Assembly: GCA_045592625.1 (NCBI GenBank)
Contig: JAZNVC010000001.1
Coordinates: forward strand, 138,491-202,490
Direction: 5' to 3'
Length of the DNA stretch: 64,000 nt
Source of the DNA: SIG607 sp045592625
GTDB taxonomy: Bacteria > Bacillota > Clostridia > Oscillospirales > Acutalibacteraceae
This document shows positions 52,185-60,953 of the stretch, piece by piece; within the stretch, counting starts at the first letter, position 1, and each line of letters opens with the position of its first letter. The notes below the pieces were generated by a model. The model saw only the letters and a list, made by a program, of their open reading frames with translations, was not told the origin of the DNA and ran no database searches. Position numbers and translations under genes: made by a program.

Positions 52185-53726
52185 ATGTTAGACAAAATCG
52201 CAAACATAAACGGCGAAATCAACGGCGTCGTTTGGGGACCTATAGGACTTGCTCTCCTTATAGGTACCGGTATCCTTATGACCTTGGTGACCAAAGTGTT
52301 CCAGGTTTCTCATCTTCGCCTTTGGTGGAAGAGCACCATTGGCAGTATGTTCCATAAGGATGTAATCAGACACAGTAAGGAAAAGGGCTCTATTTCACCT
52401 TTCCAGGCTCTTTGTACTGCTCTTGCCGCAACGGTAGGTACAGGTAATATTGCAGGTGTTGCCGCTGCTATTTGTATCGGTGGTGCAGGTGCTGTATTTT
52501 GGATGTGGGTTGCCGCATTCCTTGGTATGATGACCAACTATTCCGAAAACGTGCTGGGTATGTACTTCCGCAGAAAGAATTCTAATGACGAATGGTCCGG
52601 CGGTGCTATGTACTATCTTAGAGACGGTCTTGGCAGCAAAAAGGGTTGTAAATGGATAGGCAGCGTTCTTGCTGTTCTTTTCTGTATCTTTACAATGCTT
52701 GCTTCCTTTGGTATCGGTAGTATGGGACAGGTTAACAAAATTGTTGCTAACGTAGCAGCGGCATTTAATGTGGAGTCCCTTTCTTCTAAAATGGTATTCG
52801 GAGACATTTCCCTTTATAACCTTATTATAGGTATTGTTATTATGGTTCTTACCGCTCTTATTACTCTTGGCGGTCTTAAGCGTATTGCAGGCGTTGCAGA
52901 AAAAATTGTTCCTTTTATGGTGATTCTTTTCGTAGCAGGTTCACTTGTTATTATTGGTGTTAACTATCAGGCGATTTTACCTGCATTTAAGGCTATATTT
53001 GTAAACGCATTTAAAACCGAATCCTTTGTAGGTGGCGGTATCGGCGGTGTTATTGTAGCAATGACCAACGGCTTTAAGCGTGGTGTTTTCTCCAACGAAG
53101 CAGGTCTTGGTTCTTCCGTTATGGTGCACGCTAACTCCAATGTTAAAGAACCTGTTAAGCAAGGTATGTGGGGTATCTTTGAAGTATTTGCAGATACAAT
53201 GGTTGTATGTACCATGACAGCTCTTGTTGTTCTTACTTCAGGCGGTCTTGAAGGCGGTGCATTTAACGTAGCAACAGGCGAAATTGCTGAAGGTCTTACC
53301 GATGCTACCCTTGTTGGCGGTGCATTTAACTACATATTCCATTGGGGTAATATCGGACAGAGATTTATTGCTATTGCAATGTTCCTCTTTGCTTTCACTA
53401 CCGTACTCGGTTGGTCCCATTACGGTTCTAAGGCTTGGGAATATCTCTTCGGTGCTAAAACCACCATTATCTTCAGAATCATTCACGTTTGCACAGTTAT
53501 CTTCGGTGCAATCCTTTCTTCTTCACTTGCTTGGGATATCTCCGATACCTTCAACGGACTTATGATGATACCCAACCTTATCGGTGTAGTTGTTCTCTTC
53601 CCGCTTGTAATAAAGATTACAAAGAACTTTATCGACAGAAGAATTAAGAAAAAGGACGTTGCTCCCGTGCTTTCTTATGACGCAAATATTCAGGCTGCAG
53701 CAGTTTCCGCTTTAGATGAAGAATAA
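52185..53726 (+). CDS. Alanine/glycine:cation symporter (AGCS family)
   Basis: This 513-residue membrane transporter has about ten to eleven hydrophobic segments. Family features are ALAATVGTGNIAGVAAAICIG-like (ALCTALAATVGTGNIAGVA), the MYYLRDGLG loop, TNGFKRGVFSNEAGLGSS and a TTVLGWSHYGSKAWEYLFG segment. It imports glycine or alanine with sodium or protons. AGGAGGAAA lies 7 bp before ATG 52185. The tandem glycine riboswitch upstream suggests glycine is its main substrate. Confidence 0.94.
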   Translation: MLDKIANINGEINGVVWGPIGLALLIGTGILMTLVTKVFQVSHLRLWWKSTIGSMFHKDVIRHSKEKGSISPFQALCTALAATVGTGNIAGVAAAICIGGAGAVFWMWVAAFLGMMTNYSENVLGMYFRRKNSNDEWSGGAMYYLRDGLGSKKGCKWIGSVLAVLFCIFTMLASFGIGSMGQVNKIVANVAAAFNVESLSSKMVFGDISLYNLIIGIVIMVLTALITLGGLKRIAGVAEKIVPFMVILFVAGSLVIIGVNYQAILPAFKAIFVNAFKTESFVGGGIGGVIVAMTNGFKRGVFSNEAGLGSSVMVHANSNVKEPVKQGMWGIFEVFADTMVVCTMTALVVLTSGGLEGGAFNVATGEIAEGLTDATLVGGAFNYIFHWGNIGQRFIAIAMFLFAFTTVLGWSHYGSKAWEYLFGAKTTIIFRIIHVCTVIFGAILSSSLAWDISDTFNGLMMIPNLIGVVVLFPLVIKITKNFIDRRIKKKDVAPVLSYDANIQAAAVSALDEE

Positions 53727-53736
53727 TTAAAGTTTA

Positions 53737-53774
53737 AAACAGCCAAGTGTTCAAACGAACACTTGGCTGTTTTT
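53737..53774. terminator. Bidirectional terminator between the symporter and trkH
   Basis: A 17-bp perfect stem with a 4-base loop (53737-53753 with 53758-53774) serves both converging genes. Confidence 0.92.
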
Positions 53775-53805
53775 TGTTGCAAGAATATTGCCTAAGCAAT
53801 TTTAA

Positions 53806-55254
53806 TTAATATTTTTTACTCCATGTTTTAAAAGACGATGCCAGTAACAGAGGATAAATTTCAAGTCTGCCCAGCAGCATTGCAAAGGCAAGAACGACTT
53901 TAGAAAAAGCGTTAAAGCAATTATAATCAGCAAAAGCCGAATCGAATGCAGGACCAATGTTGTTAAAACAGGAAACTGCTGCAGTTAGGTTTGTTTCAAA
54001 GGAAAGTCCGTTTAAGGATACAAGCAAAAATATAAATAATATACAAATCATATAAATTGCAAGATATGCCGTTACACCGTGACGAGTTGTGTTGTCAAGG
54101 GCTTTTCCTTCAAATTTAATAGTACGTATTGAACGGGGATGAATAAGGCGTTGAAATTCTTTTTTTATGGTTTTAAAAATAATTATCACACGGGATAGCT
54201 TTAAACCGCCTGCTGTAGAACCTGCACAGGCCCCCGTAAACATAAGCATAAACATTATGGATTTTGCAAAGGTTGGCCATAGATTAAGGTCACTTAAAGT
54301 AAATCCTGTAGTGGTGACAAAAGAGGCTACGTGGAAAGAAACCTGCCGTATAGTTTCGCTAACACTACTGAATTCGGGCAAGGCATTAAAAACACTTGCC
54401 GAAATAGCACCGATGCAACCCGCTACCATTAAAATATAAAACCACAATTCTTCGCTCTTTATTGCCTGACGCACACGTCTCATTAAGATAAGATAATAAA
54501 GATTAAAGTTTACGCCGAAAATCAGCATAAATACGGTTATTACCCATTGTGCATAGGGGGAGGTAATACCGGTGCTGTTTATGACAAAACCGCCCGTTCC
54601 TGCTGTGCCAAAGGAATAAAGACAGCTATCAAAAAGACTCATTCCCGAAAAAAGAAGAAATACAATTTGCATAAGTGTCAGAACAATATATATAAGATAA
54701 AGAACTCTTGAGGTATCCTTAACTTTAGGCACCAGTTTTCCGACAATAGGGCCGGGCATTTCTGCTTTTATAATATGAATTGAGCGGTCGGACATATTTG
54801 GGATAACAGCCGTTACGAAAACAAGCACACCCATACCGCCTATCCAGTGTGTAAAACTTCTCCAAAAGAGATTGCCCCTTGACATAGCGTCTAATTGTAC
54901 TCCACTTAAAATTGATGCTCCCGTTGTGGTAAAACCGCTTACTGTTTCAAAAAAAGCGTTGAAAAAGTTAGGGATTTCGTTGCTTATAATAAAGGGAAGG
55001 CAACCGAAAAGAGACATAAAAACCCAACAAAGAGCAACTATAACCAGACCTTCTCTTGCATAAATAAGTGTGCTTTTGGGTTTAAATACAATTCTTAAAA
55101 GTGTTCCGAAAAGTGCCGAAAGACCTGCCGAGATAAGATAAGCCCATACAGCAGATTCTTTATAAATTAAAGAAACAATAGCCGGAAGAAGCAGTAATAG
55201 AGACTGGATTTGCAAAATAATTCCGGTTATTTTAAAAACCATTGATTTATTCAT
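53806..55254 (-). CDS. trkH: Potassium uptake channel subunit TrkH/KtrB
   Basis: This 482-residue membrane protein shows the four-repeat K+ channel-like plan. Selectivity-filter regions such as FTTTGASI, FGTAGTGGFV, FVTTTGFTL and FNNIGPAFD mark the four pore loops. It conducts K+ in complex with TrkA, whose gene lies 10 bp upstream in the same operon. GAGGCG precedes ATG 55254. Confidence 0.94.
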   Translation of the reverse strand: MNKSMVFKITGIILQIQSLLLLLPAIVSLIYKESAVWAYLISAGLSALFGTLLRIVFKPKSTLIYAREGLVIVALCWVFMSLFGCLPFIISNEIPNFFNAFFETVSGFTTTGASILSGVQLDAMSRGNLFWRSFTHWIGGMGVLVFVTAVIPNMSDRSIHIIKAEMPGPIVGKLVPKVKDTSRVLYLIYIVLTLMQIVFLLFSGMSLFDSCLYSFGTAGTGGFVINSTGITSPYAQWVITVFMLIFGVNFNLYYLILMRRVRQAIKSEELWFYILMVAGCIGAISASVFNALPEFSSVSETIRQVSFHVASFVTTTGFTLSDLNLWPTFAKSIMFMLMFTGACAGSTAGGLKLSRVIIIFKTIKKEFQRLIHPRSIRTIKFEGKALDNTTRHGVTAYLAIYMICILFIFLLVSLNGLSFETNLTAAVSCFNNIGPAFDSAFADYNCFNAFSKVVLAFAMLLGRLEIYPLLLASSFKTWSKKY

Positions 55255-55264
55255 ATTTCGCCTC

Positions 55265-56623
55265 TTATTCCGCTATATCGTTAAGGTCGCCGAGACCATT
55301 TATAGCCGTAACCACAATAACCTTGTCTGAGCTTAGCATACAGTCCTCGCCTGTGGGGATAATAATTTTTCTGCCTCGGATAATTCCTGCAATACGGGTG
55401 GATTCTTTGATTTTAAGGTCCTTAAAGGCGATTCCGTTAAGGGCACAGTCGCTTTGAACAATAAATTCAAGAAGCTCTGCTCTGCCGTCCATAATTTTAT
55501 AAAGGGTTTCAATTTTACTGCCTAAGGAGTTATGAACACCTCTTGCATAGCGTACCAAAACGTCAGAAATAAGCTTTTTGGGAGTAACAATACAGTCAAG
55601 TCCCAGTTTTTCAGCCATAGTAACAAATTCTTCTCGGTTGGCCTTTGTGATTACGTGAGGCACACCCTGGGAAGCGGCATAGTAAGAAATAAGTATGTTT
55701 TCCTCGTCCATACCCGTAAGGCTGATAAATGCATCGGTGTTTTTAATACCCTCTTCAAGTAAAAGCTCCTGTCGTGCACCGTCGCCGTTTATAATTACGG
55801 CACCGGGCAGAGCCTCGCTGAACTGAACACATTTATCGGGATTAAGGTCAATAATTTTAACGTTACTTCCTCCGTCAAGAAGCATTTTAGCAAGATAAAA
55901 TGCAGTTTTACTGGCACCCAGTATCATAACGTTTTTGCTCTTTTTACGGGGAGTGCCTAAAATTTTAAAGAAATTCATTATTTCTGCGGGACGTGCCGTA
56001 ACACATATTCTGTCACCGCTTTTAAGCACAAAATTACCGTCAGGAATATATACTTCATCATCACGCTTAACAACGCAGATAAGAAGGTTTATCTGATACT
56101 TTTTGCGGAATTCAATAAGGGAGAGCCCGTCGAGCACCGAATCAGCTTTAAGTTTTATTTCAACCATTTCAAAGTTTCTGCCCGAAAAGGTTTCGATTTT
56201 TGCGGCGGAGGGAAGTTTAAGCAGTCTATAAAGCTCTCTTGCGGCATTAAGTTCAGGGTTTATTGCCATAGAAAGATTAAGCTGTTCCTTCATAAAGCCT
56301 AGGCTTTTATCGTTATATTCGGGATTTCTTATTCGGGCTATGGTATGAGAGGCCCCCATTTTTCCTGCGAGAAAACAGGAGAGCATATTCATCTCGTCGC
56401 TGTCGGTAACCGAAATTAAAAGCTCGGTTTCATCAACCCCTGCTTCCTCTAGCGTTTCACAGTCTGTACCGTTACCCACAACACCCATTACGTCATATAT
56501 AGTAGTTATTTCGTCTAAAATTGCAGGGTCTTTGTCGATAGCCACAACGTCGTGATTTTCTTTAACAAGGTCGCTAATAATATTAGTGCCGATTTTTCCA
56601 CAACCAACAACAATAATTTTCAT
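55265..56623 (-). CDS. trkA: Potassium uptake regulatory subunit TrkA
   Basis: This 452-residue cytoplasmic protein contains two RCK modules. Each has an NAD-binding Rossmann motif (IVVGCGKIGTN near residue 3 and VMILGASKTAFYLA near 230) and a following TrkA-C domain. It gates TrkH in response to nucleotides. GGAGGCG lies before ATG 56623. The trkA-trkH order is a common Clostridia arrangement. Confidence 0.95.
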   Translation of the reverse strand: MKIIVVGCGKIGTNIISDLVKENHDVVAIDKDPAILDEITTIYDVMGVVGNGTDCETLEEAGVDETELLISVTDSDEMNMLSCFLAGKMGASHTIARIRNPEYNDKSLGFMKEQLNLSMAINPELNAARELYRLLKLPSAAKIETFSGRNFEMVEIKLKADSVLDGLSLIEFRKKYQINLLICVVKRDDEVYIPDGNFVLKSGDRICVTARPAEIMNFFKILGTPRKKSKNVMILGASKTAFYLAKMLLDGGSNVKIIDLNPDKCVQFSEALPGAVIINGDGARQELLLEEGIKNTDAFISLTGMDEENILISYYAASQGVPHVITKANREEFVTMAEKLGLDCIVTPKKLISDVLVRYARGVHNSLGSKIETLYKIMDGRAELLEFIVQSDCALNGIAFKDLKIKESTRIAGIIRGRKIIIPTGEDCMLSSDKVIVVTAINGLGDLNDIAE

Positions 56624-56693
56624 TTTACGCCTCCGAAAAGATAAATATAGAAATATTATACTACACCTAGCAAAAAATTTCCATATAAATTTT

Positions 56694-56721
56694 AAAGCCC
56701 CGACCGTGAAGCCGAGGCTTT
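56694..56721 (-). terminator. Terminator after the OPT/PqqD-like operon
   Basis: On the minus strand an 11-bp stem with G-T pairs (AAAGCCTCGGC with GTCGGGGCTTT) is followed by TAAAATTT. It separates the transporter operon from trkA. Confidence 0.7.
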
Positions 56722-56725
56722 AGAG

Positions 56726-57079
56726 TTATTTTTCTATAAATGTTATAAAGTGATAACTTTCAAGTATCTGAAAGTATCGGGCAAGTCGTTCATAAAGAGG
56801 CTCGGCTTTTTCACCGAAATGTTCTTTAACAAGAACGCCCAGCTCTATTATATTTTTTTCACCGTTTAAAAGGGGCCATAAAAAGCTTCCCATTTCATCA
56901 AGGTGAACAAAACTTGTTTTGGGTTTGCCAAAGAGCCTTTGAGCAAGACGGTTTGCCCAACCTTTATTTTCTATCTCTAAGGTGATAATTCCGTCTTTTT
57001 CTTTCCAGTCAATAAGATGGCTCCTCAGTGGCACCTTTTCGAGATAGTTTTTACCTATTACCTTTTTGTTTTTTGCCAT
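56726..57079 (-). CDS. PqqD-like small protein paired with an OPT transporter
   Basis: This 117-residue protein resembles the PqqD/RRE winged-helix fold: KTSFVHLDEMGSFLWPLLNGEKNIIELGVLVKEHFG is the characteristic part, followed by a C-terminal helix. Classical PqqD presents peptides to radical SAM enzymes, but none is nearby; here it is translationally coupled to an oligopeptide transporter (1-bp overlap). It may bind the peptide or the transporter's cytoplasmic side; this is speculative. Confidence 0.75.
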   Translation of the reverse strand: MAKNKKVIGKNYLEKVPLRSHLIDWKEKDGIITLEIENKGWANRLAQRLFGKPKTSFVHLDEMGSFLWPLLNGEKNIIELGVLVKEHFGEKAEPLYERLARYFQILESYHFITFIEK

Positions 57080-59001
57080 TAGTCTTTTTTATCAGCCTTG
57101 TTTTCTGCAAAGCAGAAAATGAGAAATACAGCAATTATTACAGCAAAGAGGGCAATGCCGGAAAGTCCTGAAGCAAGAGGAGAAAGGTTGCTGACAAGAC
57201 GGGATATGTCAATTTTTTCGGAAACACCCGCAACGGCAAGAATAGCAAGAATGATACCTACAAGACCTTCACCTGCTATCATACCTGAACTAAAGAGAAT
57301 TCCTTTGTTTACTGCCACATCTCTGCGTTTTTCGTTCTTAATCTTATCCATAAAGAAGCGAATGATACCGCCTACCATAATACAAGCGTTAAGCTGTACG
57401 GGCAGATAAATACCGATAGCAACGGGAAGAACGGGCAAACGGAGTATTTCAACAATAATTGCAATAAATACGCCTATAAGGATAAGACCCCAGGGAAGCT
57501 TACCGCCCATAATTCCTTCAATAACCATCTTCATAAGGGTTGCCTGAGGAGCGGCAATTTCTTCACCGCCAAAGCCCCATGCAGTGTCAAGAAGATTAAG
57601 GGTAGCACCAATAGCGAATGCAGCGGCAATTACACCGATAATTTCGCCTACCTGCTGTCTCCATGGAGTAGCACCTAAAAGATAACCTGTCTTAAGGTCC
57701 TGACTTGTATCACCTGCAATAGCGGCAACAATACAAATTATAGAGCCTATAGCAATAGCTGCCTTCATACCGGGTGCACCTGTGGTACCGGTAAACTTAA
57801 GAATAAGTGTAGAAACAAGAAGGGTTGCGATTGCCATACCTGAAACAGGGTTGTTACTGCTTCCTACAATACCAACCATACGGGAAGAAACGGTTGCGAA
57901 GAAGAAGCCGAACACAACAACGATAACTGCTCCGATAGGAGATACGGGAACTGCAGGAACAAGCCATACGATAAAGGTGAGAAGTACTATCATACCAATA
58001 ACGACAGCCATATTGATATCTTTTTCGGTTCGAAGCGTAGAGGCTTCGCCCTTAATAGACATAGCTTTTACAGCGTCTCTGAATGTGCGTACAATAAGGG
58101 GTAAAGATTTAATAAGGCTTATAATACCGCCTGCGGCAAGTGCACCTGCACCAATATAACGAATGTAAGTGGACCAGATACCTGCGGCACCGCTTTGGGC
58201 AAAAATTTCACCGATAGAGTCTGTAGTGTTTGGGTACATAACAATGTTTGCACCAAAAAGCACAATTATAGGAATAAGCACCATCCAGCTTAAAACACCG
58301 CCGGCAAACATATAAGAAGAAATACGAGGACCGCAGATGTAACCAACGCTCATAACAGCGGGATAAATCTGAGTTCCTATTGCCGAAGGATAAAGTTTTT
58401 TGATGTTAAGGGTGATTTCGCCGGGAATAACCTTAAGTCCGTCAATGATAAACTTAAAGAGTGCGGCAAAGCCCATACCTGCAAATACTGTAGAAGCGTT
58501 AGAACCGCCTTCTTCACCTGCAAGCATAACCTCGGCACAGGCTTGTCCTTCGGGATAGGGAAGGGTGTTGTGCTCACGAACTATCAGGGCGTTTCTAAGG
58601 GGTATCATAAAAAATACGCCTAAAAGACCGCCGATAAGGGCAATAATGGTGATTGTTACAAGGCTGGGCTTTTCCATAATGCCTTCTTTTGCCCAGAGAT
58701 AAAGGGCGGGCATTGTGAAGATAGCACCTGCTGCAAGAGATTCACCGGCACTGCCGATGGTCTGTACCATATTGCTTTCAAGAATTGAGTTTTTACGCAT
58801 AATCACTCTGATTACGCCCATCGCTATAACCGCTGCGGGAATAGATGCCGAAACGGTCATACCTACTCTGAGTCCTAAGTAGGCATTGGCTGCACCGAAT
58901 ATTACCGACAGAAGAATACCCATAATAATAGATGTAACTGTTATTTCGGTGGTTACTCTTTCTGCAGGGACATACGGCTTGAAACTATTTTTGTTATCCA
59001 T
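57079..59001 (-). CDS. OPT-family oligopeptide transporter
   Basis: This 640-residue membrane protein has about 14-16 hydrophobic segments. NAYLGLRVGMTVSASIPAAV near the N-terminus, ALIVREHNTLPYPEGQACAE and GAIVVVVFGFFFATVSSRMVG are OPT (YSL-like) signatures. It imports small peptides or metal-peptide complexes. AGGGAG precedes ATG 59001; the longer frame to 59040 has no ribosome site. Confidence 0.93.
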   Translation of the reverse strand: MDNKNSFKPYVPAERVTTEITVTSIIMGILLSVIFGAANAYLGLRVGMTVSASIPAAVIAMGVIRVIMRKNSILESNMVQTIGSAGESLAAGAIFTMPALYLWAKEGIMEKPSLVTITIIALIGGLLGVFFMIPLRNALIVREHNTLPYPEGQACAEVMLAGEEGGSNASTVFAGMGFAALFKFIIDGLKVIPGEITLNIKKLYPSAIGTQIYPAVMSVGYICGPRISSYMFAGGVLSWMVLIPIIVLFGANIVMYPNTTDSIGEIFAQSGAAGIWSTYIRYIGAGALAAGGIISLIKSLPLIVRTFRDAVKAMSIKGEASTLRTEKDINMAVVIGMIVLLTFIVWLVPAVPVSPIGAVIVVVFGFFFATVSSRMVGIVGSSNNPVSGMAIATLLVSTLILKFTGTTGAPGMKAAIAIGSIICIVAAIAGDTSQDLKTGYLLGATPWRQQVGEIIGVIAAAFAIGATLNLLDTAWGFGGEEIAAPQATLMKMVIEGIMGGKLPWGLILIGVFIAIIVEILRLPVLPVAIGIYLPVQLNACIMVGGIIRFFMDKIKNEKRRDVAVNKGILFSSGMIAGEGLVGIILAILAVAGVSEKIDISRLVSNLSPLASGLSGIALFAVIIAVFLIFCFAENKADKKD

Positions 59002-59110
59002 AATTTTCTCCCTTTTTGGTTTTTGTATGAAGTTACACATTGCTAATTATATCAAATAGTTAAAAATAAATCAATCTTTATTTTTTGGGGGATAATTTAA
59101 TGTTTTTTGA

Positions 59111-59138
59111 TTGAAAAGTAACACAGTAGTGGTATAAT
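59111..59138 (+). promoter_or_regulatory. Promoter of the alpha/beta hydrolase gene
   Basis: TTGAAA (59111-59116), a 16-bp spacer and TGGTATAAT, an extended -10, lie 22 bp before the start codon. Confidence 0.75.
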
Positions 59139-59160
59139 ATGGTTATAAGGAGCGAGAAAA

Positions 59161-60123
59161 ATGAAGTTTTTATATATAACTCTTGCAGTAACATTTTTTA
59201 TTGTCCTTTTTATTTTGCTTATTTCCTTTATTTGCTTTAAAATTGCGTTTTTCAGTAAACGTGAAAAGGAAGTAAGCGATGAATTTTCTCTGCCCGACGG
59301 AGAAATCTATAAGGCATACAAGGACGTTATGCAAAAATGGGCTGACGAGGTTTACGGCACCGAAACCGAGTGTGTTGAAATAACCTCTTTTGACGGACTA
59401 AAGCTTAGAGGGAAATATTACGAATATAAAAAAGGGGCTCCCATTGAACTTATGCTTCACGGTTATAGGGGCAGGGCGGAGAGAGACCTTTGCGGCGGTG
59501 TTCAGCGCTGTTTTGCTCTGGGCAGAAATGCACTGCTGGTTGACCAGCGAGGTTGCGGTCACAGTGAGGGTAAAATAATTTCTTTCGGCATAAAGGAAAA
59601 GCGGGACTGTCTTGACTGGATTGACTTTATGATAAACCACTTTGGAAAGGAAATAAAAATAATTCTTACGGGAATTTCTATGGGTGCTTCCACCGTACTT
59701 ATGACGGCGGGAGAGAATCTTCCCGAAAATGTGGTGGGTGTACTTGCGGACTGCGGATTTACTTCGGCTAAAGATATTATGAAAAAGGTAATAAAGGATA
59801 TGAAATTACCGCCCAATTTAAGCTATCCCTTTGTAAAACTTGGGGCAAGACTGTACGGCGGTTTTAATATCGAAGAAACAAGTGCAAAAGAGGCGGTTAA
59901 AAAAATAAAGGTTCCCGTTATTTTTTTCCACGGAGAAAGTGACGATTTTGTGCCCGTTGATATGAGCAAGGAAAATTATGCGGTGTGCAATGCACCTAAA
60001 AAATTGGTCACCGTAGCAGGTGCAGGTCACGGACTAAGCTTTCCCGTTGATGAAAAAAACTATCTTTTGGAAGTAGCAAACTTTTTTGATAGCAACGGTG
60101 TACCCACAAAGGTTATAGAGTAA
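59161..60123 (+). CDS. Membrane-anchored alpha/beta hydrolase
   Basis: This 320-residue protein begins with a hydrophobic segment (about 4-30) and continues as an alpha/beta hydrolase. LMLHGYRGRAERD supplies the oxyanion region, GISMGAST the nucleophile Ser, HGESDDFVP the acid and GAGHGLSF the catalytic His. It belongs to the lid-less YqkD/BEM46-like group of extracellular or membrane-bound hydrolases. The substrate is unknown. A strong terminator follows. Confidence 0.88.
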   Translation: MKFLYITLAVTFFIVLFILLISFICFKIAFFSKREKEVSDEFSLPDGEIYKAYKDVMQKWADEVYGTETECVEITSFDGLKLRGKYYEYKKGAPIELMLHGYRGRAERDLCGGVQRCFALGRNALLVDQRGCGHSEGKIISFGIKEKRDCLDWIDFMINHFGKEIKIILTGISMGASTVLMTAGENLPENVVGVLADCGFTSAKDIMKKVIKDMKLPPNLSYPFVKLGARLYGGFNIEETSAKEAVKKIKVPVIFFHGESDDFVPVDMSKENYAVCNAPKKLVTVAGAGHGLSFPVDEKNYLLEVANFFDSNGVPTKVIE

Positions 60124-60124
60124 C

Positions 60125-60152
60125 AAAATACACGGCAAAAACCGTGTATTTT
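60125..60152. terminator. Bidirectional terminator after the hydrolase gene
   Basis: AAAATACACGG pairs with CCGTGTATTTT around a 6-base loop, between two converging genes. Confidence 0.9.
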
Positions 60153-60167
60153 GTAATGGAGGATATA

Positions 60168-60812
60168 TTAATCTTTTTTCTTTTTAAGACTTATTAAACA
60201 GGTGAGTGCGGATAAAATAAATATAGAAATACCTATAATAACGGCACAGTTTAAGAAGAAACTTTCGGGCATGTAATTTATAATTTCATCGGTTGCTGCG
60301 TCAAAATACCAATTTGTTTTGCCCATAAAAAATATTTTATGAAAGATTATAAAGGCAAAACTAAAGCCGTCTATGGAAAGTAAACCGACTAAAGCCAGTA
60401 ACAAAAAGCCTAAAACCGACGAATAAAAAGGTGCGGGAAGACGCTTTAAGTAAAGGTTGCATCTTTTTCTTAAAAGCAGTAACACAGTGGTGATAACACC
60501 TGAAATTAAAAGTACTGCAAAGTCAAGGGCGATAAGCCTTCGGCAGTCTTTAAAATGGTCTGCGCCCGACTCTGAAAATTTAAGCTGTCCGCAGGAAAAA
60601 TCCTTTTTTCTAAATGTGACATAATCGAGAACGTCATCATACGCTTCTTTTATTTCCTCTTTGGAATAGGGCCCCAATTTTTCCATATCGGTATTTTTTA
60701 AATGGCTATAATAAATAGGACGCACAACAATGGGAATAGCTACCGAAAAGGAAATAATCAGAAAAAATACTGATAAAAATAGAAGGATGGCGAAAAGTGG
60801 TAATTTTTTCAT
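60168..60812 (-). CDS. DUF1461/TIGR01906-type integral membrane protein
   Basis: This 214-residue protein has four or five membrane segments. The first extracellular loop includes YSKEEIKEAYDDVLDYVTFR and FSESGADHFKDCRRLI, which match the TIGR01906 family pattern (YxDVLDYL and HFxDVKxLI). ATG 60812 follows AGGAGT by 8 bp. The family is widespread in Firmicutes and its function is not established. It has its own promoter, divergent from htrA. Confidence 0.82.
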   Translation of the reverse strand: MKKLPLFAILLFLSVFFLIISFSVAIPIVVRPIYYSHLKNTDMEKLGPYSKEEIKEAYDDVLDYVTFRKKDFSCGQLKFSESGADHFKDCRRLIALDFAVLLISGVITTVLLLLRKRCNLYLKRLPAPFYSSVLGFLLLALVGLLSIDGFSFAFIIFHKIFFMGKTNWYFDAATDEIINYMPESFFLNCAVIIGISIFILSALTCLISLKKKKD

Positions 60813-60834
60813 AAAAGCAACTCCTGATGTTTTC

Positions 60835-60863
60835 AGTATAGTGTGAAAAAACAACCTTGTCAA
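60835..60863 (-). promoter_or_regulatory. Promoter of the DUF1461-type gene
   Basis: TTGACA (complement of 60858-60863), a 17-bp spacer and TATACT (complement of 60835-60840). Confidence 0.82.
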
Positions 60864-60870
60864 ATAGATT

Positions 60871-60899
60871 TTGCAATTTGTTCATAATTGTGTTAAAAT
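60871..60899 (+). promoter_or_regulatory. Promoter of htrA
   Basis: TTGCAA (60871-60876), a 17-bp spacer and TAAAAT (60894-60899), back to back with the DUF1461-type promoter; the two -35 boxes are only 7 bp apart. Confidence 0.78.
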
Positions 60900-60953
60900 T
60901 TAGAAAAATTTATATTATTAAATACTTATATAATCGATTTAAGGAGAAATCTT

